In this document: piece by piece, positions 41,737 to 49,816 of the stretch
How positions within the stretch are numbered: the first letter of the stretch is position 1
Layout: every line of letters begins with the position of its first letter
Assembly: GCF_019218295.1 (NCBI RefSeq)
Contig: NZ_JAHUZF010000006.1
Span: 434,001 to 498,000, forward strand
DNA length: 64,000 bases
Source: Maritimibacter sp. DP1N21-5
GTDB taxonomy: Bacteria; Pseudomonadota; Alphaproteobacteria; Rhodobacterales; Rhodobacteraceae
Reading direction: 5' to 3'
The notes under the pieces: model-generated
Told to the model about the DNA's origin: nothing
What the model saw: the letters and a program-made list of their open reading frames with translations, nothing else
Databases searched by the model: none
Translations under genes and position numbers: made by a program

Positions 41737-42167
41737 CACCCAAGGACATCGCCGAAAAAGCCGGTGCCATCATGTGGGGCAACGACGACGCCTCGAAATG
41801 GTTCGGCATGGAACTGACCGAGATCGACGCGGGCCGCGCCGTGATGACGTTGACGGTCCAGCCGCACCACTGCAATGGGCACAAGATCTGCCATGGCGGC
41901 GTGATCTTTGCGCTGGCTGACAGCGCGTTTGCCTTCGCCTGCAACTCCGGCAACCAGAACACGGTCGCTCAACACAACCTGATCAACTTCCTCGCACCGG
42001 GGCGCGAGGGCGATGTGCTGACCGCCGTGGCCGAGGAGCTCTATCTGAAGGGGCGTGGCGGCATCTACGATATTCACGTGGAAAATCAGGACGGTGTGCG
42101 GATCGCGGAAATGCGCGGCATGTCCCGGGCGATCCCCGGAACCCTGTTCGAGGAGGAAAGCGAATGA
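41733..42167 (+). CDS. paaI: Hydroxyphenylacetyl-CoA thioesterase PaaI
   Basis: Hotdog-fold thioesterase that releases CoA from dead-end ring-hydroxylated intermediates. The 144 residues have the catalytic segment HNxICHGG visible as NGHKICHGGVIFALADSAFA near residue 50, with Asp in the following helix, and NQNTVAQHNLINFLAPG near residue 75. It starts at ATG 41733 overlapping the paaG stop (ATGA) and its own stop overlaps paaK the same way, so the three are translationally coupled. Confidence 0.92.
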   Translation: MTPKDIAEKAGAIMWGNDDASKWFGMELTEIDAGRAVMTLTVQPHHCNGHKICHGGVIFALADSAFAFACNSGNQNTVAQHNLINFLAPGREGDVLTAVAEELYLKGRGGIYDIHVENQDGVRIAEMRGMSRAIPGTLFEEESE

Positions 42168-43474
42168 AGGACCTGACCCCCGACCGTGCGACGCTCGATC
42201 CCATCGAAATCGCGTCTCTCGACGAAATCCGGGCACTGCAACTGGACCGGCTGAAGTGGTCGGTGCGCCATGCCTATGACAACGTGCCGATGTATCGGAC
42301 GCGTTTCGACGAGGCGGGTGTCCATCCCGATGACCTCCAGTCACTCTCCGACCTCGCGAAGTTTCCCTTCACCTATAAGGGCGACCTGCGCGACAACTAT
42401 CCCTTCGGTCTTTTCGCCGTGCCGCGCGAGAAGATCGTTCGGGTGCACGCCAGTTCGGGCACGACCGGAAAGCCGACGGTCGTGGGCTATACGGCAGGCG
42501 ATATTTCAAACTGGGCCGACCTCATCGCGCGAAGCCTGCGGGCGTCGGGCGTCAGGCCCGGCGATATCGTCCACAACGCCTATGGCTATGGTCTCTTCAC
42601 CGGCGGCCTCGGCGCGCACTACGGGATCGAGCGGCTCGGTGCCACGGCGGTCCCGGTGTCGGGCGGGATGACCGAGCGGCAGGTGACGCTCATTCAGGAC
42701 TTCGCGCCTAAGGCGATCATGGTCACACCCTCTTACATGCTCAACATCCTTGAGCAATTTCATAAGCTTGGCCTTGATCCGCGCGGATCGTCCCTGCAAG
42801 TTGGCATCTTTGGCGCCGAGCCCTGGACCGACGCCATGCGCAAGGAGGTCGAGGATGCCTTCGACATGCACGCGGTCGACATCTATGGCCTGTCCGAGAT
42901 CATGGGGCCGGGCGTGGCCAACGAATGCGTAGAGACGAAGGATGGCCCGGTGATCTGGGAAGATCACTTCCTGCCCGAGATTATCGACCCGGAAACCGGC
43001 GAGGTGTTGCCGGACGGCGAGCTGGGCGAGCTGGTCTTCACGACCTTGACCAAGGAAGGCCTGCCGATGATCCGGTATCGGACCCGCGACCTGACCCGGC
43101 TGCTGCCCGGCACGGCCCGGTCGATGCGACGGATGGAGAAGATTACCGGGCGCTCGGATGACATGATCATCCTGCGCGGCGTGAACGTCTTCCCGACCCA
43201 GATCGAGGAACAGGTCTTGGCCACCGGTGGCATTGCGCCGCATTTCCAGATCGAGCTCTACAAGGCAGGTCGTATGGACGCTATGCGCGTGCAGGTCGAG
43301 GCTTTGCCGAACGCCGCGGACGAGGCCTCCAAGAATGCGGCGGCGCGGATGCTGTCCAAGCGGATCAAGGACATTGTCGGCGTCTCGACCGACATCGTCG
43401 TCAATGATCCGGGGCAGGTGGCCCGATCCGAGGGCAAGGCCAAGCGCGTGGTGGATAACGGGGGGAAGGGCTGA
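42164..43474 (+). CDS. paaK: Phenylacetate--CoA ligase
   Basis: Adenylate-forming enzyme that activates phenylacetate to phenylacetyl-CoA, the pathway's entry step. The 436 residues have the AMP-binding P-loop VHASSGTTGKPTVVGYTAGD near residue 90, AYGYGLFTGGLGAHYGIERL near residue 140, the adenylate motif DIYGLSEIMGPG near residue 237, and the C-terminal hinge TGRSDDMIILRGVNVFPTQI. The start overlaps the paaI stop. The stop shares one base with the paaR start. Confidence 0.96.
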   Translation: MKDLTPDRATLDPIEIASLDEIRALQLDRLKWSVRHAYDNVPMYRTRFDEAGVHPDDLQSLSDLAKFPFTYKGDLRDNYPFGLFAVPREKIVRVHASSGTTGKPTVVGYTAGDISNWADLIARSLRASGVRPGDIVHNAYGYGLFTGGLGAHYGIERLGATAVPVSGGMTERQVTLIQDFAPKAIMVTPSYMLNILEQFHKLGLDPRGSSLQVGIFGAEPWTDAMRKEVEDAFDMHAVDIYGLSEIMGPGVANECVETKDGPVIWEDHFLPEIIDPETGEVLPDGELGELVFTTLTKEGLPMIRYRTRDLTRLLPGTARSMRRMEKITGRSDDMIILRGVNVFPTQIEEQVLATGGIAPHFQIELYKAGRMDAMRVQVEALPNAADEASKNAAARMLSKRIKDIVGVSTDIVVNDPGQVARSEGKAKRVVDNGGKG

Positions 43475-44067
43475 TGGCGCGGAGCATCGCGCGGGACCAT
43501 GATGAAAAGCGTGCGGCGATCCTCCGGGGCGCCGCGCGTGTCTTTGCGCGCGACGGGTTCGACCGGGCGTCGATGACGCAGCTCGCGCGGGAATGCGGGA
43601 TCTCGAAGGCGAACGTCTACCACTACTACACGTCGAAAGATGCGATCCTTTACGACGTGCTGGACGGATACCTCGCCGATCTGACCGACCGGGTCACGGG
43701 GCTCGACCTTGGCGGGGCGACGCCGGAGGATGCGCTGCGCCGGGTCGTGGTCGAGATCATGCTGGCCTATGAAGGCGCGGATGACGAGCACCGGGTCCAG
43801 ATGTCGGGTGTCGACCTTCTGCCCCCGGATCAACAGCGGGTGCTCAAGGGCTACCAAAGACAGATCGTCGACTTCGTCGCGGAGATCCTTGCGCATGTCG
43901 CGCCGGGGCTGAAGTCCAATGGGCCAAAGCTCCGCCAGGCGACCATGGCGCTCTTCGGGATGCTGAACTGGTATTACATGTGGAGCGCCGATGCCGGCCG
44001 TGCCGAGCGGGTCGCCTATGCCGAGCTGGTCGCCGAGATGACGCTCGGCGGCCTGCGCGCGCTCTAG
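43474..44067 (+). CDS. paaR: TetR-family regulator PaaR
   Basis: This 197-residue repressor has N-terminal HTH helices: ILRGAARVFARDGFDRASM, QLARECGISKANVYHYYTSK with the recognition helix near residue 45, then the TetR_C all-helical ligand domain (MWSADAGRAERVAYAELV near the end). It lies at the end of the paaGIKR unit, its start overlapping the paaK stop by one base. It probably represses both paa arms by binding the GACCG-N2-CGGTC sites at 40903 and 49689, released by phenylacetyl-CoA; binding is inferred from context. Confidence 0.88.
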   Translation: MARSIARDHDEKRAAILRGAARVFARDGFDRASMTQLARECGISKANVYHYYTSKDAILYDVLDGYLADLTDRVTGLDLGGATPEDALRRVVVEIMLAYEGADDEHRVQMSGVDLLPPDQQRVLKGYQRQIVDFVAEILAHVAPGLKSNGPKLRQATMALFGMLNWYYMWSADAGRAERVAYAELVAEMTLGGLRAL

Positions 44068-44069
44068 GT

Positions 44070-44819
44070 CTACCCGAGTTTCGCGAGGATCGGGGTTATG
44101 CGCTCCATCCACGCCGCCTTGAGCATGTCGTTGCTGTCGTGCCGCAGGCCCATCTTGCGAAGCTGTTCGAAGCGTTCGGGGCTTCCGATGCCAAAGCTGG
44201 TGGCCACGCGCGGCATCCAGTAGTCGAGCGAGTCTTGCACGTCGACGCCCTCCAGTGCGAGCCGCGCGACGCCTAGTTCCGCCAGCGTGGCGTGGGTTTC
44301 CTCGACCTTGGCGACGTCGCGCAGGACCTCGGCGAGCGGCTGGTAGCTGACCCGGGACATCTCGCCCAGTTGGACGCAGACCGCGTGGCCCATCAGAAGG
44401 TTCATGACCACCGCGTCGGCCCAATCGGTCATCGGGTAGTTGAGCACGGCAAGCCTCATGTCGGTCTCGACCCGACTTGCGCCGATGTCGGCGTCACGGG
44501 GTAGCCGCGTGTGCCAGGGATGCTGGTCCACGTAGCGCGCGGTGTCGGCGCCGAAATCGCCCATGAGCGCGAGAACGGCGCGCGCATTGGCGAGCTTTTC
44601 GGCCACGATCCGGGCCGAAGCCTCCCGCGCCGCGATGCCGGGCCCACCGTTGATCTGCTCTGCGAAACCGGCAGCACCTGCGAGGTTCGAGTCCACGAAG
44701 GTCGACATGATCTTCAGGAGTTCCGCCCGGTAGCGCGGCGGCACATTGCCGGGAGAGGTGAGGCGACCGCCTGCGGCCAGGTAGTCGGTCAGCGTCATGG
44801 TATCGAAATCACTGGTCAT
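44070..44819 (-). CDS. PaaA/PaaC-like ferritin-fold protein downstream of paaE
   Basis: This 249-residue all-helical protein starts at ATG 44819, overlapping the paaE stop by 11 bp, so it belongs to the paaJABCDE unit. Helices such as EKLANARAVLALMGDFGADT, VETDMRLAVLNYPMTDWADA and the pattern VAKVEETHATLAELG (Glu-x2-His) resemble the phenylacetic acid catabolic (PF05138, PaaA/PaaC) fold. It is not one of the five canonical subunits, all of which are present. It may be an accessory or structural subunit. The family call is from pattern only. Confidence 0.6.
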   Translation of the reverse strand: MTSDFDTMTLTDYLAAGGRLTSPGNVPPRYRAELLKIMSTFVDSNLAGAAGFAEQINGGPGIAAREASARIVAEKLANARAVLALMGDFGADTARYVDQHPWHTRLPRDADIGASRVETDMRLAVLNYPMTDWADAVVMNLLMGHAVCVQLGEMSRVSYQPLAEVLRDVAKVEETHATLAELGVARLALEGVDVQDSLDYWMPRVATSFGIGSPERFEQLRKMGLRHDSNDMLKAAWMERITPILAKLG

Positions 44820-45879
44820 AATCGACCACCACGCGGTCCGTGACCGGGAAGGATTGGCAGGACAGGACATAGCCCTTTTCGACTTCATAGTCCTCGAGCG
44901 CATGGTTCGTGACCATCTCGACTTCTCCTTCGATGACGCGGCAGCGGCAGGTCGAACAGACCCCCGCCTTGCAGGAATAGGGCGCATCAAGGTCGCCCGC
45001 ACGGGCCGCGTCGAGCACGGACAGCTCTTTCGATGCGTCCACGGTGCGGGTCGATCCATCGAGCGTCACGACGATCTGCGCCTGGTTGCCGCCCTTCGCG
45101 GCCTCTTTGGAGATCACGCGCTTGGCGAGCCGTCCCGGCTGGGACGAGGCGAAGAGCTCGAATTTGATCTGTTCTTCGGCAAGTCCCGCGGCCCTTAGCC
45201 CGGCGGCGATGCCGAGCATCATGGGCTCGGGCCCGCAGATGAAGGCAGTGTCGATGTCCTCGGCGTCAAGGAAGCCCGAGCGCATGAGCGCGCCCACCTT
45301 TTCCTCGTCGATCCGACCTGTGAAAAGGTCGATCTCCTGCGCGTCGGTTTCCAGCACATGGATCACTGCGAGCCGGCCCATATAGGTGTTCTTCAGGTCC
45401 TCCAGTTCTTCGCGGAACATGATCGTGGCCACCCCCCGGTTCGCGTAGACCAGCGTGAAGGTCGAGCGCGGCTCGCGGGCGAGGGTGGACTTCAGGATCG
45501 AGAGGACTGGCGTGATGCCCGAGCCACCGGCGAAGCCGACGTAATTCTTGCCGGCACTCGCGTCGAGCGGCGTGTGGAACCGACCCATGGGCGGCATCGC
45601 CTCGACCCGGTCACCGATCTTGAGGTCCTCGTTGGCCCAGGTCGAGAAGGCCCCGCCTTCGACGCGCTTGATGCCCACCTGAAGGATGCCGTCATCGAGC
45701 CCCGCGCAGATCGAATAGGACCGGCGCAGTTCCTCGCCGTCGAAGTCCCGACGGAAGGTCAGGTATTGGCCCTGGATAAAGGCAAAGGCCTCTGCATCCG
45801 AAGGCTTCAGCGTCACCACAACCGCATCGCGGATGGTCTTCTTGATGTCGGTGACTTCGAGTTCGTGGAACCGTGCCAA
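44809..45879 (-). CDS. paaE: 1,2-phenylacetyl-CoA epoxidase, reductase subunit PaaE
   Basis: Passes electrons from NADPH through FAD and a 2Fe-2S centre to the PaaA di-iron site. The 356 residues include the FAD domain (RRSYSICAGLDDGILQVGIK near residue 50), the nucleotide-binding domain (GFAGGSGITPVLSILKSTL near residue 112; FICGPEPMML near residue 213) and a C-terminal plant-type ferredoxin domain with cysteines in YSCKAGVCSTCRCRVIEGE and YVLSCQSFP. It follows paaD by 10 bp in the operon. Confidence 0.95.
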   Translation of the reverse strand: MARFHELEVTDIKKTIRDAVVVTLKPSDAEAFAFIQGQYLTFRRDFDGEELRRSYSICAGLDDGILQVGIKRVEGGAFSTWANEDLKIGDRVEAMPPMGRFHTPLDASAGKNYVGFAGGSGITPVLSILKSTLAREPRSTFTLVYANRGVATIMFREELEDLKNTYMGRLAVIHVLETDAQEIDLFTGRIDEEKVGALMRSGFLDAEDIDTAFICGPEPMMLGIAAGLRAAGLAEEQIKFELFASSQPGRLAKRVISKEAAKGGNQAQIVVTLDGSTRTVDASKELSVLDAARAGDLDAPYSCKAGVCSTCRCRVIEGEVEMVTNHALEDYEVEKGYVLSCQSFPVTDRVVVDYDQ

Positions 45880-45889
45880 TAGCGCCTCC

Positions 45890-46348
45890 TCAGATGCACT
45901 TGAAATAGTCGAAAGGCTCGAGGCAGTCCTTGCACCGCCATTGCGCCTTGCAGGGGGTCGATCCGAACTGGCTCAGCTTCTCCACATTGGGGCTTGCACA
46001 ATTCGGACATTTATCGGGGCCGCCCGCCGGTTGTGGCGGCGCAATACCATACTTTTCCAACTTCTCTCGTCCGCGCTCGGACATCCAGTCGGTGGTCCAG
46101 GGCGGCGAAAGCTGTCGTTTCAACTCGATCCGCTCCAATCCGTGGTCACGCAGGGCATTCTCGATATCGAGGTTGATCACGCTCGTCGCCGGACAACCTG
46201 AGTAGGTGGGCGTGACGGTCACGACACAGGTGTCGCCCTCCCACGCCACGTCCCGGATGATGCCGAGGTCAGTCAGCGTGATCACCGGGATTTCCGGGTC
46301 GGGGACGCTGTCGAGCCAGTCCCATATCTGGTCGGTGGTGGGGCGCAT
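45890..46348 (-). CDS. paaD: 1,2-phenylacetyl-CoA epoxidase, subunit PaaD
   Basis: MIP18/DUF59-type maturation factor for the epoxidase's iron centre. The 152 residues contain the DUF59 core VPDPEIPVITLTDLGIIRDV and the conserved TYSGCPATSVINLDIENAL near residue 50. The C-terminal Zn-ribbon has CPNCAS and CKDCLEPF. It lies 4 bp after paaC and 10 bp before paaE on the same transcript. Confidence 0.95.
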   Translation of the reverse strand: MRPTTDQIWDWLDSVPDPEIPVITLTDLGIIRDVAWEGDTCVVTVTPTYSGCPATSVINLDIENALRDHGLERIELKRQLSPPWTTDWMSERGREKLEKYGIAPPQPAGGPDKCPNCASPNVEKLSQFGSTPCKAQWRCKDCLEPFDYFKCI

Positions 46349-46352
46349 GGCC

Positions 46353-47108
46353 TTACCACGCGTTTCCCGGATAGGCGCGCTGGAGCCACTGCATCTGGGT
46401 CAGGAGATGGCCCAGGTGTTCGGTGTGCATCCGGCCCGTCTTGCCGGACCCGCGATGTCCGAAATGCGCCTCGGGCAGGGACAGCGTCGCTTCGGCAAGC
46501 ACGCCGTTCACCAGAGCGTCGTAATCGGCCTTGAGCGTGTCGGGCGAGGGGATCACCCCCGCCTCGGCAACCGCCGCGTCCACTTCGTCCGCGATGAACA
46601 GTTCCTGCGCATAGGGATAGAGGATGTTGAGCGCCTCCTGCATCCTGCGGTGGCTTTCCTCGGTCCCGTCGCCAAGGCCGATCACCGTGCCAGACGAGCG
46701 GTCGACGTGATAGGCGGCTTCTTTCGCGGCCTTCTCGGCAATCTCGGCGATGCGTGGATCGCTCGACCCCGTGAGGGCCCGCAGGTTGATCAGGTTAAAA
46801 GCATCGAACAGGAACTGGCGCAGGATCGTCTGGCCGAAGTCGCCGTTGGGCAGCTCGACCAGCAGTACGTTGCGGAAATCCCAGGCGTCGCGCAGGAAGG
46901 CGAGGTCATCGGCCGAACGGCCCTTGCCCTCGACTTCGCCCGCGTATTCCAGCCAGAGGTTTGTCTGGCCCAGGAGATCGAGCGCGGTGTTGGCGAGCGC
47001 GATGTCCTCTTCCAAGACAGGCGCGTGCCCGCACCATTCCGACACGCGGTGGCCAAGGATCAGGGCGTTGTCGCCCAGACGCAGCAGAGCTTCGAATTTC
47101 GGGTCCAT
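46353..47108 (-). CDS. paaC: 1,2-phenylacetyl-CoA epoxidase, structural subunit PaaC
   Basis: Catalytically inactive ferritin-fold partner of PaaA in the epoxidase core. From ATG 47108 it has 251 residues: LGDNALILGHRVSEWCGHAP near residue 11, DLLGQTNLWLEYAG near residue 43, AAKEAAYHVDRSSGTVIGLG near residue 130, and the C-terminal LGHLLTQMQWLQRAYPGNAW. The frame stays open upstream through paaB but without homology. The start shares one base with the paaB stop. Confidence 0.95.
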   Translation of the reverse strand: MDPKFEALLRLGDNALILGHRVSEWCGHAPVLEEDIALANTALDLLGQTNLWLEYAGEVEGKGRSADDLAFLRDAWDFRNVLLVELPNGDFGQTILRQFLFDAFNLINLRALTGSSDPRIAEIAEKAAKEAAYHVDRSSGTVIGLGDGTEESHRRMQEALNILYPYAQELFIADEVDAAVAEAGVIPSPDTLKADYDALVNGVLAEATLSLPEAHFGHRGSGKTGRMHTEHLGHLLTQMQWLQRAYPGNAW

Positions 47109-47392
47109 CACATGTGCCCTATTTCGTCGGGAATGTCGTAGAAGGTCGGGTGGCGGTAGACCTTGGTTTCGCTGGGCTCGAAGATCGGGCCCTTGTCGCC
47201 CGGCGCAGTGGCGGTGATGTCCGCAGCCTTGACCACCCAGATCGACACGCCTTCGTTGCGGCGGGTATAGACGTCCCGCGCGTTCAGGATCGCGGTCTCG
47301 GCATCTGGCGCATGAAGCGAACCGACATGCCGGTGCGACAGCCCGTGCTGCCCGCGAATGAAGATTTCCCACAGGGGCCATTCTTTTTTCAT
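47108..47392 (-). CDS. paaB: 1,2-phenylacetyl-CoA epoxidase, subunit PaaB
   Basis: Small bridging subunit needed for the assembled PaaABCE complex. The 94 residues fit the family, with hallmarks WPLWEIFIRGQHGLSHRHVG, AILNARDVYTRRNEGVSIWV and KVYRHPTFYDIPDEIGHM. It lies 12 bp after paaA and overlaps paaC by one base. Confidence 0.96.
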   Translation of the reverse strand: MKKEWPLWEIFIRGQHGLSHRHVGSLHAPDAETAILNARDVYTRRNEGVSIWVVKAADITATAPGDKGPIFEPSETKVYRHPTFYDIPDEIGHM

Positions 47393-47404
47393 CTGTCTCG
47401 CTCC

Positions 47405-48397
47405 CTATTCCGCCGCGACCTTGCGGGCAGCTTTCTTGTCGGCATGGGCCAGCAGCCCCTCGCGCACCCAGGCGCCGTCGTCCCAGGCCTTCTGGCGCGC
47501 GGTCAGACGGTCGGAGTTCACCGGACCCGCACCCTTGAGCACGTCGAAGAACTCGTCCCAATCGGGTTCGGAAAAGTCGTAGCCGCCCTTTTCCTCGTTC
47601 CACTTGAGGTTCTCGTCGGGCACGGTTAGGCCAAGGTATTCGGCCTGCGGCACCGTCTGATCCACGAATTTCTGGCGCAGCTCGTCATTGGTGTTGATCT
47701 TGATCTTCCACGCCATCGACTGTTCCGAGTGCACGGAGTTGGCATCCGACGGGCCGAACATCATGAGCGAGGGATACCAGAAGCGATTGAGCGCATCCTG
47801 CGCCATACGCTTTTGTGCCTCGGACCCTTGGGCCATGCGCATCATGATGTCGTAGCCCTGCCGCTGGTGGAAGGATTCCTCCTTGCAGATCCGCACCATG
47901 GCGCGCGCATAGGGGCCGTAGGACGTCCGTTGGAGCGGCACCTGATTCATGATCGCGGCTCCATCGACCAGCCAGCCGACCGCGCCGATGTCGGCCCAGG
48001 TGAGCGTCGGGTAGTTGAAGATCGAGGAATACTTCATCTTGCCCGACAAGAGCATCTCGGTCATCTCGTCGCGGGTCACGCCTAGCGTTTCGGCGGCGCA
48101 GTAGAGGTAAAGGCCATGACCCGCTTCGTCCTGCACCTTTGCCAGAAGGATCATCTTGCGCTCGAGCGTCGGCGCGCGGGTGATCCAGTTGCCCTCGGGC
48201 AGCTGACCGACGATCTCGGAATGCGCATGCTGGCCGATCTGGCGGATCAGCGTTTTCTTGTAGCCCTCGGGCATCCAGTCGCGCGGCTCGATGCGGATAT
48301 CGGCATCGACCTTGTCCTGAAAGTCGCGTTCTTCGGGGCTCATCTCCTCGCGGGATTTCACGCCCTGTCCGGTGGATTTGACCATCTGTGCATACAT
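47405..48397 (-). CDS. paaA: 1,2-phenylacetyl-CoA epoxidase, catalytic subunit PaaA
   Basis: Di-iron monooxygenase subunit that forms the ring 1,2-epoxide of phenylacetyl-CoA. From ATG 48397 it has 330 residues. Metal-ligand segments are [20 protein letters not shown] near residue 98 (E-x2-H) and [20 protein letters not shown] near residue 180 (E-x2-H). [20 protein letters not shown] supplies an earlier Glu. AGGAGG lies upstream of the chosen start; an in-frame extension to 48505 lacks homology. It lies 50 bp after paaJ. Confidence 0.97.
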   Translation of the reverse strand: MYAQMVKSTGQGVKSREEMSPEERDFQDKVDADIRIEPRDWMPEGYKKTLIRQIGQHAHSEIVGQLPEGNWITRAPTLERKMILLAKVQDEAGHGLYLYCAAETLGVTRDEMTEMLLSGKMKYSSIFNYPTLTWADIGAVGWLVDGAAIMNQVPLQRTSYGPYARAMVRICKEESFHQRQGYDIMMRMAQGSEAQKRMAQDALNRFWYPSLMMFGPSDANSVHSEQSMAWKIKINTNDELRQKFVDQTVPQAEYLGLTVPDENLKWNEEKGGYDFSEPDWDEFFDVLKGAGPVNSDRLTARQKAWDDGAWVREGLLAHADKKAARKVAAE

Positions 48398-48447
48398 GTC
48401 GTCGGTCCTCCTAAGTCGGGCGTTCGCCCGCGTTTCGATCCGGCGCG

Positions 48448-49653
48448 TCAGACGCGCTCGATAATCATCGCCGTCCCCTGGCCCACGCCCACGCACATCG
48501 TGCAAAGCGCATAGCGCCCGCCGCTGCGTTTGAGCTGATAGGCCGCCGTCATCACGAGCCGCGCCCCGGACATCCCAAGGGGGTGCCCAAGTGCGATGGC
48601 GCCGCCCAACGGGTTCACCCGGGGATCGTCATCTGCGATGCCAAGCTCGCGCAGGGTGGCAAGCCCCTGGGCCGCGAAGGCTTCGTTCAATTCTATCACA
48701 TCCATCTGGTCGATGGTGAGCCCCGTGCGCGCGAGCACCTTGCGCGTGGCCGGAACCGGCCCGATGCCCATGACGCGGGGTTCGACGCCCGCCGCCTGCA
48801 TCGCAACGACACGGGCCATGGGGGAGAGGCCGTGCGCCTTTACGCCAGCTTCCGACGCCATGAGGATCGCCGCCGCGCCGTCGTTCACGCCGGAGGCGTT
48901 TCCGGCGGTAACGGTCAGGTCGGCCCCATTCACGCCCTTGAGCTTCGCGAGTTGATCCATCCCTGTGCCGGGGCGCGGGTGTTCGTCGGTGTCGACCACC
49001 GTCGGATCGCCCTTGCGGTTCGGGATCGTCACCGGGGCGATTTCGTCCGCGAAGAGGCCTGCTTCCTGCGCCTTGGCCCAAGCGGCCTGCGAACGGACCG
49101 CGAAGGCATCCTGATCTTCGCGGTTGATGTTGTAATCGGTAGCCACGTTGTCGGCGGTCTGTGGCATCGAATGGGTGCCGAATTGCGCGTCCATCTTCTT
49201 GTTCACGAAGCGCCAGCCAATCGTGGTGTCATAGACCGCGTTAGACCGGGAGAAGGCGCTGGTGGCTTTCGGCATCACGAAGGGCGCACGCGACATGCTT
49301 TCGACGCCGCCCGCGATGGCGAGGTCGTAGTCGCCGGCCTTCAGTCCGCGTGACGCCATGCCGACGGCATCCATTCCCGAGGCGCAGAGGCGGTTCACCG
49401 TGGTGCCGGGCACGTCGACCGGAAGTCCGGCCAGGAGTGCGGCCATGCGCGCCACGTTGCGGTTGTCTTCACCTGCCTGGTTCGCATCACCGAAGATCAC
49501 GTCATCGACCTTGGCCCAATCCACGCCGGGATTGCGGGCCATGAGCGCGGCGATCGGCACCGCGGCAAGATCGTCGGTCCGCACGGACGACAGCGCACCG
49601 CCATACCGGCCGATGGGCGTGCGTTGCGCATCGCAGATGAAAGCGTCGGTCAT
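48448..49653 (-). CDS. paaJ: 3-oxoadipyl-CoA thiolase (PaaJ/PcaF)
   Basis: Last step of the phenylacetate route, giving acetyl-CoA and succinyl-CoA. The 401 residues carry the thiolase motifs: nucleophilic Cys near residue 90 in [12 protein letters not shown], the GHP motif [18 protein letters not shown], and the acid/base Cys in [29 protein letters not shown] is shared by PaaJ/PcaF. It heads the paaJABCDE transcript, and its upstream region holds a second GACCG-N2-CGGTC site. The same enzyme could also serve the beta-ketoadipate pathway. Confidence 0.93.
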   Translation of the reverse strand: MTDAFICDAQRTPIGRYGGALSSVRTDDLAAVPIAALMARNPGVDWAKVDDVIFGDANQAGEDNRNVARMAALLAGLPVDVPGTTVNRLCASGMDAVGMASRGLKAGDYDLAIAGGVESMSRAPFVMPKATSAFSRSNAVYDTTIGWRFVNKKMDAQFGTHSMPQTADNVATDYNINREDQDAFAVRSQAAWAKAQEAGLFADEIAPVTIPNRKGDPTVVDTDEHPRPGTGMDQLAKLKGVNGADLTVTAGNASGVNDGAAAILMASEAGVKAHGLSPMARVVAMQAAGVEPRVMGIGPVPATRKVLARTGLTIDQMDVIELNEAFAAQGLATLRELGIADDDPRVNPLGGAIALGHPLGMSGARLVMTAAYQLKRSGGRYALCTMCVGVGQGTAMIIERV

Positions 49654-49688
49654 GTATCCTCCCTCATCGCCTGCGGGTCGTTTTTCCC

Positions 49689-49700
49689 GACCGCACGGTC
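49689..49700. promoter_or_regulatory. Probable PaaR operator upstream of paaJ
   Basis: GACCGCACGGTC lies 36-47 bp upstream of the paaJ start, with the same GACCG-N2-CGGTC core as the site between paaZ and paaG. The spacing places it at or just downstream of a likely promoter, suitable for repression of paaJABCDE. Confidence 0.55.
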
Positions 49701-49816
49701 GAGATATGAAATGTGGCGATTCGACGCAAGGGAAATGTTACGGATTATTCTATGTCAGCGAAAATCTGTAACGTATTTGACCGAGTGTTGAAGACCCTCT
49801 TCTGCGACGGACGCTT

